Shown here piece after piece: positions 1-8,191 of a stretch of 61,918 nt of DNA. Source of the DNA: HGM04593 sp045636545 (GTDB lineage: Bacteria; Bacteroidota; Bacteroidia; Bacteroidales; Bacteroidaceae); assembly GCA_045636545.1 (NCBI GenBank), contig JAZTXR010000019.1, forward strand, positions 1 through 61,918, in the 5' to 3' direction. The position numbers and the translations under genes are program-made. A model generated the notes under the pieces. It had not been told where the DNA came from. It saw nothing but the letters and a program-made list of their open reading frames with translations, and searched no databases. Every line of letters begins with the position of its first letter. Position 1 is the first letter of the stretch.

Positions 1-626
1 ATACCCTTCTTCATCTCACCACCGTACCATGTGTTGAGGATGATCTGCTCCTTAGATGTCAAGTTGAATACAACAGCTGTCTCTGAGTTCAAACCGAGCT
101 CCTTGTAGTTCTCTACAGCAGCCTTTGAAGCGTTGTAAACAACGAAGTCGGGCTCGCCGAATGCCTCGAGCTCCTCGGCTGTAGGACGGATGAACATGTT
201 TGTCACGAAGTGAGCCTGCCAAGCAACCTCCATGATGAAGCGAACCTTCAGGCGTGTTGCAGGGTTAGCACCGCAGAATGCATCAACAACGAACAGTCTC
301 TTGCCAGAGAGCTCCTTTGTGGCGATTTCCTTAAGAGCGTTCCAAGCCTCTGTTGTAACAGGCTTGTTGTCGTTCTTGTATTCATCTGATGTCCACCATA
401 CAGTGTTCTCGGAAGTAGCATCCTTTACGATGAACTTGTCTTTTGGAGAACGGCCTGTGTAAACACCTGTCATTACGTTTACTGCGCCAAGCTCTGTCTC
501 CTGACCTACTTCAAAACCCTCAAGACCGGGCTTTGTCTCCTCTGCGAACAACTGCTCATAAGAGGGGTTGTGAAGAATCTCCACAGCACCGGTGATACCA
601 TACTTGGTAAGATCTAATGTTGCCAT
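1..626 (-). CDS. pckA: Phosphoenolpyruvate carboxykinase (ATP), N-terminal part
   Basis: This is the first 208 codons of ATP-dependent PEP carboxykinase; the 3' end lies beyond the left edge. The enzyme interconverts oxaloacetate and PEP in the cytosol. In fermenting Bacteroidales it usually runs towards oxaloacetate, feeding succinate production. The translation begins MATLDLTKYGITGA and carries the family's early motifs, including the TGRSPKDKFIV segment and a later FIRP stretch, followed near the window edge by NTWYGGEMKKG. Start: ATG at 624-626, about 100 bases downstream of a good -33/-7 promoter. The gene stands alone, divergent from the GH130 gene. The ATP-binding and metal-binding residues of the C-terminal half cannot be inspected. 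Identification is secure. Confidence 0.95.
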   Translation of the reverse strand, partial: MATLDLTKYGITGAVEILHNPSYEQLFAEETKPGLEGFEVGQETELGAVNVMTGVYTGRSPKDKFIVKDATSENTVWWTSDEYKNDNKPVTTEAWNALKEIATKELSGKRLFVVDAFCGANPATRLKVRFIMEVAWQAHFVTNMFIRPTAEELEAFGEPDFVVYNASKAAVENYKELGLNSETAVVFNLTSKEQIILNTWYGGEMKKG

Positions 627-1115
627 AATTCTTAAAATAAATTATAAGTTAATATTCTTTGTTTTCTCTCTGTTTTTGGTACTCGCGGCACCGGTTGCTG
701 TAAGATGCCGAAGTTCTCCAACTGCAAATATATATCATTTTGTTTAATGCTCAAAACTAATTAAGGAAAAATTTCCGTAATTAGTGAAAAAAACGCATTT
801 TTGGCCCGTTTTTTGTCTTTTTTTGGTGATATTTTGCTTTCTGTATGGGCGCTTTTTGTAATATTTGCTATTTTTATGGTAGTTAAAAGATGTGAAATAC
901 TTGCGTTTGGAAAGGTTGAGGCGGTTAATTGTGACATTTTGTATTTGGGGTGGGTTTTGTGTATTTTGTATGCTTTTTTTCACGATGATATTTTTTTATG
1001 ATAAAATTATTATCTTCGCGGTGGTAATATCTTCCGTTTGCGATATGGATTGCCCATCTTTAGGTGACGGGCGAAGCGGAGGGGGTAAGACAAAACAACT
1101 GAACAAATATAAACT
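627..1115. other. Intergenic region between pckA and the GH130 gene
   Basis: A 489-base A+T-rich divergent spacer. It contains the pckA promoter (725-755) and, near the right end, TATCTTCG at 1011-1018. The latter resembles the Bacteroidetes -7 element and would give the GH130 gene a leader of about 90 bases, although no clear -33 TTTG sits at the expected distance. Short open frames here are T-rich and have no recognisable protein character, so I read the stretch as non-coding. Confidence 0.55.
725..755 (-). promoter_or_regulatory. Promoter of pckA
   Basis: Read on the minus strand there is a TTTG -33 element at 755-752 and TATATTTG, a full match to the TAnnTTTG -7 consensus, at 732-725, with 19 bases between them. 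This is textbook Bacteroidetes housekeeping-sigma architecture. It leaves a leader of roughly 95 bases before the pckA start. The leader holds a small possible stem (CGGCA with TGCCG, around 683-708), which I do not interpret. Confidence 0.75.
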
Positions 1116-2087
1116 ATGAGCGAGAAAATTACAATGCCTTGGGAAGAGCGCCCCGAGGGCTGCAACGATGTCATGTGGCGTTATTCAAAGAACCCTGTCA
1201 TAGGCCGTTATGCTATACCTACATCGAACAGTGTGTTCAACAGTGCCGTAGTGCCTTTCGGCGACGGCTATGCCGGTGTGTTCCGCTGCGACAACAAAGC
1301 GGTGCAGATGAATATATTTGCCGGTTTCAGCAAGGATGGTGTCAATTGGGAGATTGAGCATGAACCGATTGTGTTCAAGGCCGGCAATACCGACATGATT
1401 GAGTCGGAGTACAAATATGACCCGCGTGTCACCTGGATTGAGGACCGCTACTGGATTACCTGGTGCAACGGCTACCACGGCCCCACAATAGGTATTGCCT
1501 ACACATTCGACTTCAAGGAGTTCTTCCAGTGCGAGAATGCCTTCCTGCCATTCAACCGCAACGGTGTGCTGTTCCCCGAGAAAATCAACGGCAAGTATGC
1601 GATGCTCAGCCGTCCGAGCGACAACGGGCACACTCCTTTCGGCGACATCTACATCAGCTACAGCCCCGACATGAAATATTGGGGTGAACACCGTTGTGTG
1701 ATGAAGGTGACACCGTTTCCCGAGAGTGCATGGCAGTGTACAAAGATTGGTGCAGGTTCCGTGCCCATCCTCACCGATGAGGGCTGGCTGCTTTTCTACC
1801 ACGGTGTAATCACCACCTGCAACGGTTTCCGTTACTCGATGGGTGCAGCCCTGCTGGACAGGAACGACCCTTCAAAGGTGCTCTATCGCACAAAGCCATA
1901 CTTGCTTGCCCCTGCGGCGCCATACGAACTTGCCGGCGATGTGCCCAACGTGGTGTTCCCCTGTGCGGCACTGCACGATGGCGACAAGGTGGCTGTCTAT
2001 TACGGCGCAGCCGACACTGTTGTGGGCATGGCGTTCGGCTACATCAGTGAGATTATTGATTTCATGAAGAAGAACAGTTGCAGATAA
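1116..2087 (+). CDS. GH130 family 2 mannoside phosphorylase (beta-1,4-Man-GlcNAc type)
   Basis: A cytosolic 323-residue GH130 enzyme with no signal peptide. Seen: an N-terminus beginning MSEKITMPWEERPEGC, the GH130 general-acid Asp in YDPRV (Asp102), a WCNGYHGPTIG segment, LSRPSDNGHTPFGD (phosphate and substrate binding in the family) and FYHGV. The sequence closely resembles, from memory, UhgbMP/BT1033-type enzymes that phosphorolyse Man-beta-1,4-GlcNAc(2) from the N-glycan core to mannose-1-phosphate. Length fits the family. Phosphorolysis of beta-1,4-mannobiose or mannooligosaccharides is the alternative. It is monocistronic and ends in a strong palindromic terminator. The GH5, GH92 and ROK genes at 18.7-25.5 kb could supply its substrate, but they are not linked by operon. 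Confidence 0.9.
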   Translation: MSEKITMPWEERPEGCNDVMWRYSKNPVIGRYAIPTSNSVFNSAVVPFGDGYAGVFRCDNKAVQMNIFAGFSKDGVNWEIEHEPIVFKAGNTDMIESEYKYDPRVTWIEDRYWITWCNGYHGPTIGIAYTFDFKEFFQCENAFLPFNRNGVLFPEKINGKYAMLSRPSDNGHTPFGDIYISYSPDMKYWGEHRCVMKVTPFPESAWQCTKIGAGSVPILTDEGWLLFYHGVITTCNGFRYSMGAALLDRNDPSKVLYRTKPYLLAPAAPYELAGDVPNVVFPCAALHDGDKVAVYYGAADTVVGMAFGYISEIIDFMKKNSCR

Positions 2088-2108
2088 ATTCTATCTGGTT
2101 GGATTACA

Positions 2109-2146
2109 AAGTTTCACGGTGGCAAAATTTTGCCACCGTGAAACTT
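2109..2146. terminator. Perfect 38-base palindrome, bidirectional terminator
   Basis: Two perfectly complementary 19-base arms (AAGTTTCACGGTGGCAAAA and its reverse complement) meet with no spacer. It lies 21 bases after the GH130 stop and between two converging genes, so it can fold as a hairpin in either transcript. There is no long U-tract, but A+T-rich bases flank both sides. Confidence 0.75.
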
Positions 2147-2208
2147 ATTTACTTTCCGCTTTAACCGCACTTCGTGCGCTTGAACCTGCTGTCGTTCATC
2201 ATTTGCCT

Positions 2209-2304
2209 GTAGGGGCAGACCGGCGTGTCTGCCCAACACATTGGCTGTTGTTTCCGCGGGATTCCGTTCGCGGTTCCCGGGCGAACACATCGGTTCGCCC
2301 TTAC
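2209..2304. repeat. REP-like dispersed repeat with paired stem-loops
   Basis: A 96-base element bounded by GTAGGGGCAGAC on the left and GTTCGCCCTTAC on the right. It contains hairpin 1 (GGGCAGAC 2213-2220 with GTCTGCCC 2227-2234), a central CCGCG/CGCGG hairpin (2254-2273) and hairpin 2 (GGGCGAAC 2279-2286 with GTTCGCCC 2293-2300). This arrangement resembles, from memory, short G+C-rich intergenic repeats scattered in gut bacterial genomes. Its right end supplies the stop codon of the RND pump gene. Only one copy is present here, so the repeat status is inferred. Confidence 0.55.
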
Positions 2305-5300
2305 CTTTCCCTTTTCCCTTTTCCGCTCTCTTCCAGCCGTTGCATCCACTCGTACCAGTTGGGGATATAGAGCGTTGCCACCACAGTGTTGAGCAGCATG
2401 CCGAACACCACAGCCGCACCAAGCGAGAGGCGTGCGCCGGCTCCCGCTCCGTTGGCAAAGAGCAGTGGCATGACACCAAGTACAAAGGCAAGTGAGGTCA
2501 TGAGGATGGGGCGCAGACGGGTGTGTCCGGCCTCGGCGGCACTCTTGCGTATGTCATTACCCTCTTTCCTGAAGTCGCGCGCGAACTCAACGATGAGGAT
2601 GCCGTTCTTGGCGCTGAGTGCAATGAGCAGCACAATGCCAATCTCGGTATATATGCTCACCGGTATGCCTGCAATTATACAGCCCAGGATTGCACCGAGC
2701 AGGGCAATGGGAACGCCCATGATGGCCGCAACGGGGCTTGTCCAGCTCTCGTACTGCGCTGCAAGCACCAGGAACGCGACAAGCAGTGCAAGTGCCAGAA
2801 TAAGCAGGGTGTTCTGTCCGGCAGCCTTCTCCTGGTAAGCAACGCCTGTCCACTCGTATCCGAACTCATCGCCAAGCTGTGCCTTGAACAGCTGCGCGAC
2901 CTCGTCCATCACCTGGCTCGAGCTGTAGCCCGGTGCGGTGTTGGCGGTGACGGTGGCGCTGTTGTACATGTTGTAACGCACGAGCTGGTCGCTGCCAAGC
3001 ACCTCGTCGGCTGTGACAAAGCTGCTGAAGGGTACCATCTCGCCCTTGTTGTTGGCAAGGCTCAGCTGCATGATGCTCTCTATGAGCTTCTGGTTGCTCT
3101 CGCTTGCCGACATCTTTACCTGCCATATACGCCCCAACAGGACAAAGTCATTTACATAGAGCGAACCCATATAATAGCTCAGGGTGTAGAGCACGTTGCC
3201 AATGTCCAGTCCCATTGCTATGGCCTTGTCGCGGTCTATGTTTATGCGGTACTGCGGAACATCGGCTTCAAATGAACTGTTCATCGAGGCAATGGCGCTA
3301 TCGCGGCTGTAGTTCTGCGTGAGGGCATCGACGGCCTTCTGCAATTCTGTCATTCCAAGTGCCTTGCGGTCCTCTACCTGCATCTGCAGGCCGCCCACAT
3401 TGCCTATGCCGGGGATTGCCGGCGGGACAAAGGCAAAGCACTGCGCCTCCTCAATCTCAACGTATGCCTGCTTGTTGAAACGGTCGACAATGGCTGCTGC
3501 CGACTCGCCCTTCTTCTTGCGCACGCTCCAGTCCGTGAGCACCACGAATACGCTGGCGGCATTGCTCTGGCGGCCGCTGTTCATGATGCTGAAACCGCTG
3601 ATGCTGATGTTGGTCTTTACCTCTGGGTAGGCCGATATTATCTTCTCTACCTTTGCGGCGACAGCCTCGGTGCGGGCAAGGGAACTTGCCGGTGGCAGCT
3701 GCACGCTGACGATGAAATAGCCGTCATCCTCGTCGGGGATGAATGTGGTGGGGTGCTCGCGGAACAGGTAAACTGCCAGTGCCGCCAACGCAGCAAAGCT
3801 TATGGCCGCCACCCACGCGTGGCGCAACAGGAATGCCACGCAACGGTCATAGGCGCGTTGCACAATGTCATATCCTTTGTTGAACAGGCGGAAGAACCAT
3901 CCCTTCTTGCTCTCCTTTGTGGGGCGCAGCAGCAAGGCGCTGAGCGCGGGGCTAAGGGTGAGCGAATTGAAGCCGCTCAGCAGTGTGGCTGTGGCAATGG
4001 TGAGCGCGAACTGCTTGTATAGCTCGCCCGAAATGCCGCCAATCATTGTGGTGGGGATGAACACCGCCATCATCACAAGTACTACACCCACGATGGGGCC
4101 GCTTATCTCTTCCATCGCCTTTTCGGTTGCCTCGCGTGGCGGCAATCCCTCTTCATCAATGATGCGGGTGGCATTCTCGACCACCACAATGGCATCGTCG
4201 ACCACGATGGCTATGGCGAGTATGATGCCGAATAGTGTCAGGGTGTTTATGGTGAAGCCGAACAGCAGCATCACCGCGAATGTGCCTATGAGCGAAACGG
4301 GGATGGTGAGGCAGGGGATGAGCGTTGCACGCCAGTTCTGCAGGAAGAGGAATATCACAAATATCACCAGCAGTGTGGTTTCAATGATGGTGAATATCAC
4401 CTCCTCAATGGAGCTGCGTACCACCTCGGTGGTGTCAAGGGCAATCTGGTAATGCACCTCGGGTGGGAAAGCTTCTGCCAGTTTCTCCATTCTCTCCTTC
4501 ACGGCTTTGGAGACGGCAAGCGAACTTGAGCCGGGCGACTGGTACACTGCGAGGGCTGCGGTTGGCTTGCCGCGCAGCTTTGAGGATGCCGAGTAGCTCT
4601 CGCTGCCAATCTCAATCCTTGCAATGTCACCAAGGCGAAGCATGTCGGTGCCGTTATTGCGTATGACAATGTCGGCAAACTCCTTTGCATCGCTAAGGCG
4701 GCCTTGTACGTTGAGGGTGTACTGGAAGGCATTGTCGGCGGTGTCATCGAGTGTCTGTCCCACATAGCCGGCCGACACGGCAAGGTTCTGCTTGCTTATG
4801 GCCTGGTACACTTCGGCTGCCGAAATGCCGCGGATGCGCATGGCTTCGGGGTCGAGCCACACACGCATGGAGTATTTGCCGGCACCCATGATGTCCACTC
4901 CGCCCACTCCCGGAGTGCGCGTGAGCTGGTCGACGAGCTGCAGCTGTGCATAGTTCGAGAGGTAGAGCTGGTCATAGTTCTCATCGCCGGTAAGGGTGAT
5001 GAAAAGCACAATGTTGGTCGACTGTTTCTGCACCGTCACACCCTGCTGTGTGACCTCTGTAGGCAGGGAGTTCATTGCTATGTTCACCCTGTTCTGCACA
5101 AGCACGGTTGCCATGTCAATGTCCGTGCCCACCTCGAATGTCACAGTGAGGCTGTATGTGCCCGATGAGGATGAGGTGGAGCTCATGTATAGCATACCGT
5201 CCACGCCGTTGACCTGCTGTTCGATTGGGATGCCCACGGTCTGTGCAATGGTCTCGGCGTTGGCACCGGGGTAGACGGCTGTCACCTGCACGGTGGGCGG

Positions 5301-5423
5301 TGTTATTGAGGGAAATTGGTCTATGGGGAGCACGAAGATGGAGACTCCGCCTGCCACCAACAACAGCAGCGAGAGCACTGTTGCGAATATGGGGCGTTCA
5401 ATGAAGAATTTGGAGAATTTCAT
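2301..5423 (-). CDS. RND multidrug efflux pump, AcrB/MexB-type (HAE1) inner-membrane permease
   Basis: A 1040-residue proton-driven export pump of the inner membrane that passes hydrophobic compounds to an adaptor and outer-membrane channel. Seen: N-terminus MKFSKFFIERPIFATVLSLL typical of HAE1 pumps, two halves of six membrane segments with large periplasmic loops, and the proton-relay Asp pair in AIAIVVDDAIVVVENA at about residues 407-408, as in AcrB. Length matches the family. The start overlaps the adaptor stop (ATGA), implying translational coupling. The last residues (SGKGKRER) are encoded in a purine-rich run and the TAA lies in the 2209-2304 repeat, so the natural C-terminus may have been altered. 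Substrate range cannot be read from sequence. Confidence 0.95.
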   Translation of the reverse strand: MKFSKFFIERPIFATVLSLLLLVAGGVSIFVLPIDQFPSITPPTVQVTAVYPGANAETIAQTVGIPIEQQVNGVDGMLYMSSTSSSSGTYSLTVTFEVGTDIDMATVLVQNRVNIAMNSLPTEVTQQGVTVQKQSTNIVLFITLTGDENYDQLYLSNYAQLQLVDQLTRTPGVGGVDIMGAGKYSMRVWLDPEAMRIRGISAAEVYQAISKQNLAVSAGYVGQTLDDTADNAFQYTLNVQGRLSDAKEFADIVIRNNGTDMLRLGDIARIEIGSESYSASSKLRGKPTAALAVYQSPGSSSLAVSKAVKERMEKLAEAFPPEVHYQIALDTTEVVRSSIEEVIFTIIETTLLVIFVIFLFLQNWRATLIPCLTIPVSLIGTFAVMLLFGFTINTLTLFGIILAIAIVVDDAIVVVENATRIIDEEGLPPREATEKAMEEISGPIVGVVLVMMAVFIPTTMIGGISGELYKQFALTIATATLLSGFNSLTLSPALSALLLRPTKESKKGWFFRLFNKGYDIVQRAYDRCVAFLLRHAWVAAISFAALAALAVYLFREHPTTFIPDEDDGYFIVSVQLPPASSLARTEAVAAKVEKIISAYPEVKTNISISGFSIMNSGRQSNAASVFVVLTDWSVRKKKGESAAAIVDRFNKQAYVEIEEAQCFAFVPPAIPGIGNVGGLQMQVEDRKALGMTELQKAVDALTQNYSRDSAIASMNSSFEADVPQYRINIDRDKAIAMGLDIGNVLYTLSYYMGSLYVNDFVLLGRIWQVKMSASESNQKLIESIMQLSLANNKGEMVPFSSFVTADEVLGSDQLVRYNMYNSATVTANTAPGYSSSQVMDEVAQLFKAQLGDEFGYEWTGVAYQEKAAGQNTLLILALALLVAFLVLAAQYESWTSPVAAIMGVPIALLGAILGCIIAGIPVSIYTEIGIVLLIALSAKNGILIVEFARDFRKEGNDIRKSAAEAGHTRLRPILMTSLAFVLGVMPLLFANGAGAGARLSLGAAVVFGMLLNTVVATLYIPNWYEWMQRLEESGKGKRER

Positions 5424-6541
5424 AATTGTCGGTTGTTTGCTGATTGCTCCATAATGGGGTCTATTCTCATACCGTTGCGCACTTTGAGCAGTGCCTTGGT
5501 CACATATCTTTCGTCTGCGGCAAGGCCTCCGGTGACAAGGCGCAGCGTGTCATCTATTATGCTGCCTGTGTCAATGCGGCGGTATTCGACCTCGTTATTG
5601 TCATTGACTACATATATGAACTTGCCTGTCTGGTCGGTGCCTATGGAAGCATCATTTATCAGCAGTGCATTGTCTATCCTGTCGTATGGCATTATGATGC
5701 TTATGTAGCTGCCGCTCTTGAGCAGTCCGTCGCTGTTGGGCAGCTTGGCGCGTATCTGCAGTGTTCCGGTACCGGTGTTCACGTTGGGCGAGAGGTAATC
5801 GATGGTGGCGTTGCGCCTGATGACGTTGCCCTCGCCAAGGGTGAAGCTGATACTGCTCTGGTCAATGGTGCCGGCCGCGCCCTGCGCCTTTCTCAGCCAC
5901 TGTATGTCGGGGATGTCGAAGAATGCATACATTATGTCGTCCTTGTAGAGCCGGCACAATTCCACCGGCGACATTTCGCCTGCAATGTATGCTCCTGTAG
6001 GCTGTTGGGTGAGGCTTATGCTGCCGTCGGCCGGCGCCTTGATGTAGCAGTAGTCCAGTTTGGTTCGGGCACTCCTGAGTGCCGCCTTTGCATTGGCGAC
6101 AGCCGCATTGCTGCTCTCTACGTTGCTCTTGGCCTGCAGCAGTTCAATCTGGCTCACGGCGTTGCTGCCAATGGCAGCCTGCATACGTTCGTAGTTGCTG
6201 CCTGCATATTCCTGTTGGGCAATGGCTGTCTGCAGGCTTGCCTCGGCCTGTGCCACTGCATTCTCGTAGAGTGTGGGCTCTATGACATAGAGCAGGTCGC
6301 CCTTTTTCACGCGGCTGCCCTCGGTGAAATTGCGCCTGATTATGCTGCCGTTAACACGTCCCATTATGGGGATGGTGGCGTCGGCCTTCAGGTAGCCGGG
6401 GTATTCGCGCGTCAGGGTTATCTCCTTTACAATGGGTTTTGAAACCTCGATGGGCAGTGCCGTTCCGCTTGTGGCGGCTTCGGGCTTTTTGTGGCATGCT
6501 GTAACTGCAAGCAGTGCCACGGCAAATATAACTCTTTTCAT
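5420..6541 (-). CDS. RND efflux periplasmic adaptor (AcrA/HlyD-type) lipoprotein
   Basis: Membrane-fusion protein linking the RND pump to its outer-membrane channel. The chosen 373-residue start (MKRVIFAVALLAVTAC) gives a signal peptide with a lipobox and lipidated Cys16. The open frame extends 30 codons upstream into the preceding gene, but that extension has no export signal. Seen: a biotinyl-lipoyl-like strand region (VNGSIIRRNFTEGSRVKKGD), an alpha-helical hairpin rich in Ala, Gln and Glu, a second lipoyl half (YCYIKAPADGSI) and beta-barrel and membrane-proximal domains. It is the middle gene of a three-gene operon, 19 bases after the outer-membrane factor and overlapping the pump start. 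Confidence 0.94.
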   Translation of the reverse strand: MKRVIFAVALLAVTACHKKPEAATSGTALPIEVSKPIVKEITLTREYPGYLKADATIPIMGRVNGSIIRRNFTEGSRVKKGDLLYVIEPTLYENAVAQAEASLQTAIAQQEYAGSNYERMQAAIGSNAVSQIELLQAKSNVESSNAAVANAKAALRSARTKLDYCYIKAPADGSISLTQQPTGAYIAGEMSPVELCRLYKDDIMYAFFDIPDIQWLRKAQGAAGTIDQSSISFTLGEGNVIRRNATIDYLSPNVNTGTGTLQIRAKLPNSDGLLKSGSYISIIMPYDRIDNALLINDASIGTDQTGKFIYVVNDNNEVEYRRIDTGSIIDDTLRLVTGGLAADERYVTKALLKVRNGMRIDPIMEQSANNRQL

Positions 6542-6560
6542 ATCGTTTGTTTTGGGGTTG

Positions 6561-7982
6561 TTACCATCCGCCGCCAAGGGCTTCGTAAAGCTGTACAAGG
6601 TATATGAGTGAACCGCCCAAGGCCTGTACAAGGTAGTTCTGATAGGTCAGCAGGCTGCGCTGTGCATCAAGCACGTTCTGGAACGTGGTGAGTCCCTGCT
6701 TGTAGAGCTCGAGCGAGAGGTTGAGTGTCTCCTGGTTCTGGTTCACGGCCTCACGCATTGCTGTAATCTGCGTTATGGAGTTTCCGTACTGAGACATTGC
6801 GCTCTCGACCTCTTGCATGGCAGTGAGCATCTTCTCGTTGAAGGAGAGGATACTGCTGTCGAGCGTGGCACGTGCCTGGCGTGTGGCATTGACCCTGTCA
6901 TTGCCGCTGAAGATGTTCCATTTTATAGTGGGGGCTATCTCCCAAGTGAGGCTGCGTGAGCGGAAAAGGCTCTTCATCTCACCCGAGGCAAAACCTAACG
7001 AACCGCTGACAAGCAGTTGCGGGAACCAGTCGCGTCTGGTGGCTCCAAGCAGCGCGGCGTTGGCCTCTACTTGTCGCTCTGCTGCGCGTATATCGGGGCG
7101 TCGGCGAAGCAGCTGGGCCGGGATACCGACACCGATGGGGGCTGTATACGAGGGTAGGGCATAGCCCTCCTGCAACCATCCGTCAAGCTCCTGCGGGAAT
7201 GTGCCGAGCAGTACCGCCATTGCGTTGCGGTAGCTGTCTATGGTTGCCTGCATTGCGGGAATCTGTGCAAGCGTGTTCTGGTAGACACTGCGTGCCTGTG
7301 CCACATCAAGCTGCGAGGCGAGGCCGCTGTCATAGCGTGCAGTGGTTATGTCGAGTATCTTCTTCTGCGACTCGGCATTCCAGCGCAGCACCAGCATCTG
7401 TGCCAGCGATTGCCGTAGTGAAAAGTAGGTTGTGGCCACGTTGGCAATGAGTGATACCATAACGGCGTTGTACTCCTCCTCGGTTGCCATAAAAAGCTGC
7501 TTTTGGGCTTTGGAGCGCATATATATGGCGCCGAACACATCGGCCTGCCACTGCATTGACACTGCTGTGCTGAACTGCCCTTCCCACGCCTCTTGGTACA
7601 TTGTGGAGGCGATGTTGCCGCTTGTCTTTGCACGTTGCCACCCGAGCCCGAGGTCAAAGGAGGGCATCAGGTTACCCTGTGCGCTACGCCACGCGGCACG
7701 CGCCTTTTTAATGTTTTCCATTGCGGCAAGCACCGAGTAGTTGTTGCTGCTTGCAACGCTGATGAGCGAGTCGAGCACGGGGTCATTGAAGTTGCGCCAC
7801 CACTCGTCGTCGACAGGGAGTGTCTGGTAAAAGAGTTCTCCTTTGCTCCAGTTGTCGGGCTGTGGAGTGAGGACAGTAACCTGTTCTTGCAGGGAGTTGT
7901 CATCTTGTTGCGCACCATGCTGTGCCAAAGCTCCACCCGCCGGCAAAAGCATAATGAACAGTAGAATAGAAACCTTTCTCAT
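6561..7982 (-). CDS. Outer-membrane efflux factor, TolC/OprM (NodT)-type
   Basis: A 473-residue trimeric outer-membrane channel for the adjoining RND pump. Seen: a cleavable signal peptide (MRKVSILLFIMLLPAGGALA), two repeated OEP-type helical regions, the internal family signature GVGIPAQLLRRRPDIRAAER and a Tyr/Leu/Gln-rich C-terminus. Unlike many NodT members it lacks a lipobox Cys. It is the first gene of the operon (channel, adaptor, pump). No perfect TAnnTTTG promoter is visible in the 208 bases upstream, and no TetR or other regulator gene is adjacent. Confidence 0.92.
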   Translation of the reverse strand: MRKVSILLFIMLLPAGGALAQHGAQQDDNSLQEQVTVLTPQPDNWSKGELFYQTLPVDDEWWRNFNDPVLDSLISVASSNNYSVLAAMENIKKARAAWRSAQGNLMPSFDLGLGWQRAKTSGNIASTMYQEAWEGQFSTAVSMQWQADVFGAIYMRSKAQKQLFMATEEEYNAVMVSLIANVATTYFSLRQSLAQMLVLRWNAESQKKILDITTARYDSGLASQLDVAQARSVYQNTLAQIPAMQATIDSYRNAMAVLLGTFPQELDGWLQEGYALPSYTAPIGVGIPAQLLRRRPDIRAAERQVEANAALLGATRRDWFPQLLVSGSLGFASGEMKSLFRSRSLTWEIAPTIKWNIFSGNDRVNATRQARATLDSSILSFNEKMLTAMQEVESAMSQYGNSITQITAMREAVNQNQETLNLSLELYKQGLTTFQNVLDAQRSLLTYQNYLVQALGGSLIYLVQLYEALGGGW

Positions 7983-8105
7983 ATATGTAAACCTTTAGCA
8001 AGGAATAAACACATTGATTGGGCTTTTGGTTGCTGCGGGTGTGTTTTTATCACGTTGGAATCAATGAAAAAATGGGGTATTGATAGTGATAAAGCTATTT
8101 ATATA

Positions 8106-8153
8106 CATCAAATGCTGGGGCGACTGAGTTTTCAGTCGCCCCAGCATTTGATG
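8106..8153 (-). terminator. Strong hairpin terminator after the 2459-aa protein gene
   Basis: A perfect 22-base stem (arms 8106-8127 and 8132-8153) closed by a 4-base loop. It lies 38 bases downstream of the 8192 stop on the minus strand. The distal flank is A+T-rich rather than a clean U-tract. It separates the surface-protein operon from the efflux operon. Confidence 0.8.
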
Positions 8154-8191
8154 TTTGTACAATATCCCGGCAGGGATATTGTCTGTATGGT

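Noticed and set aside
744..1119. Short open frames in the pckA/GH130 spacer on both strands
   Set aside because: Phe/Lys-rich or T-rich low-complexity translations overlapping promoter elements; no protein character.
5444..6442. Long plus-strand open frame of about 330 codons
   Set aside because: Opposite the efflux adaptor gene, whose motifs are unambiguous. No signal or domain features in the plus-strand translation.
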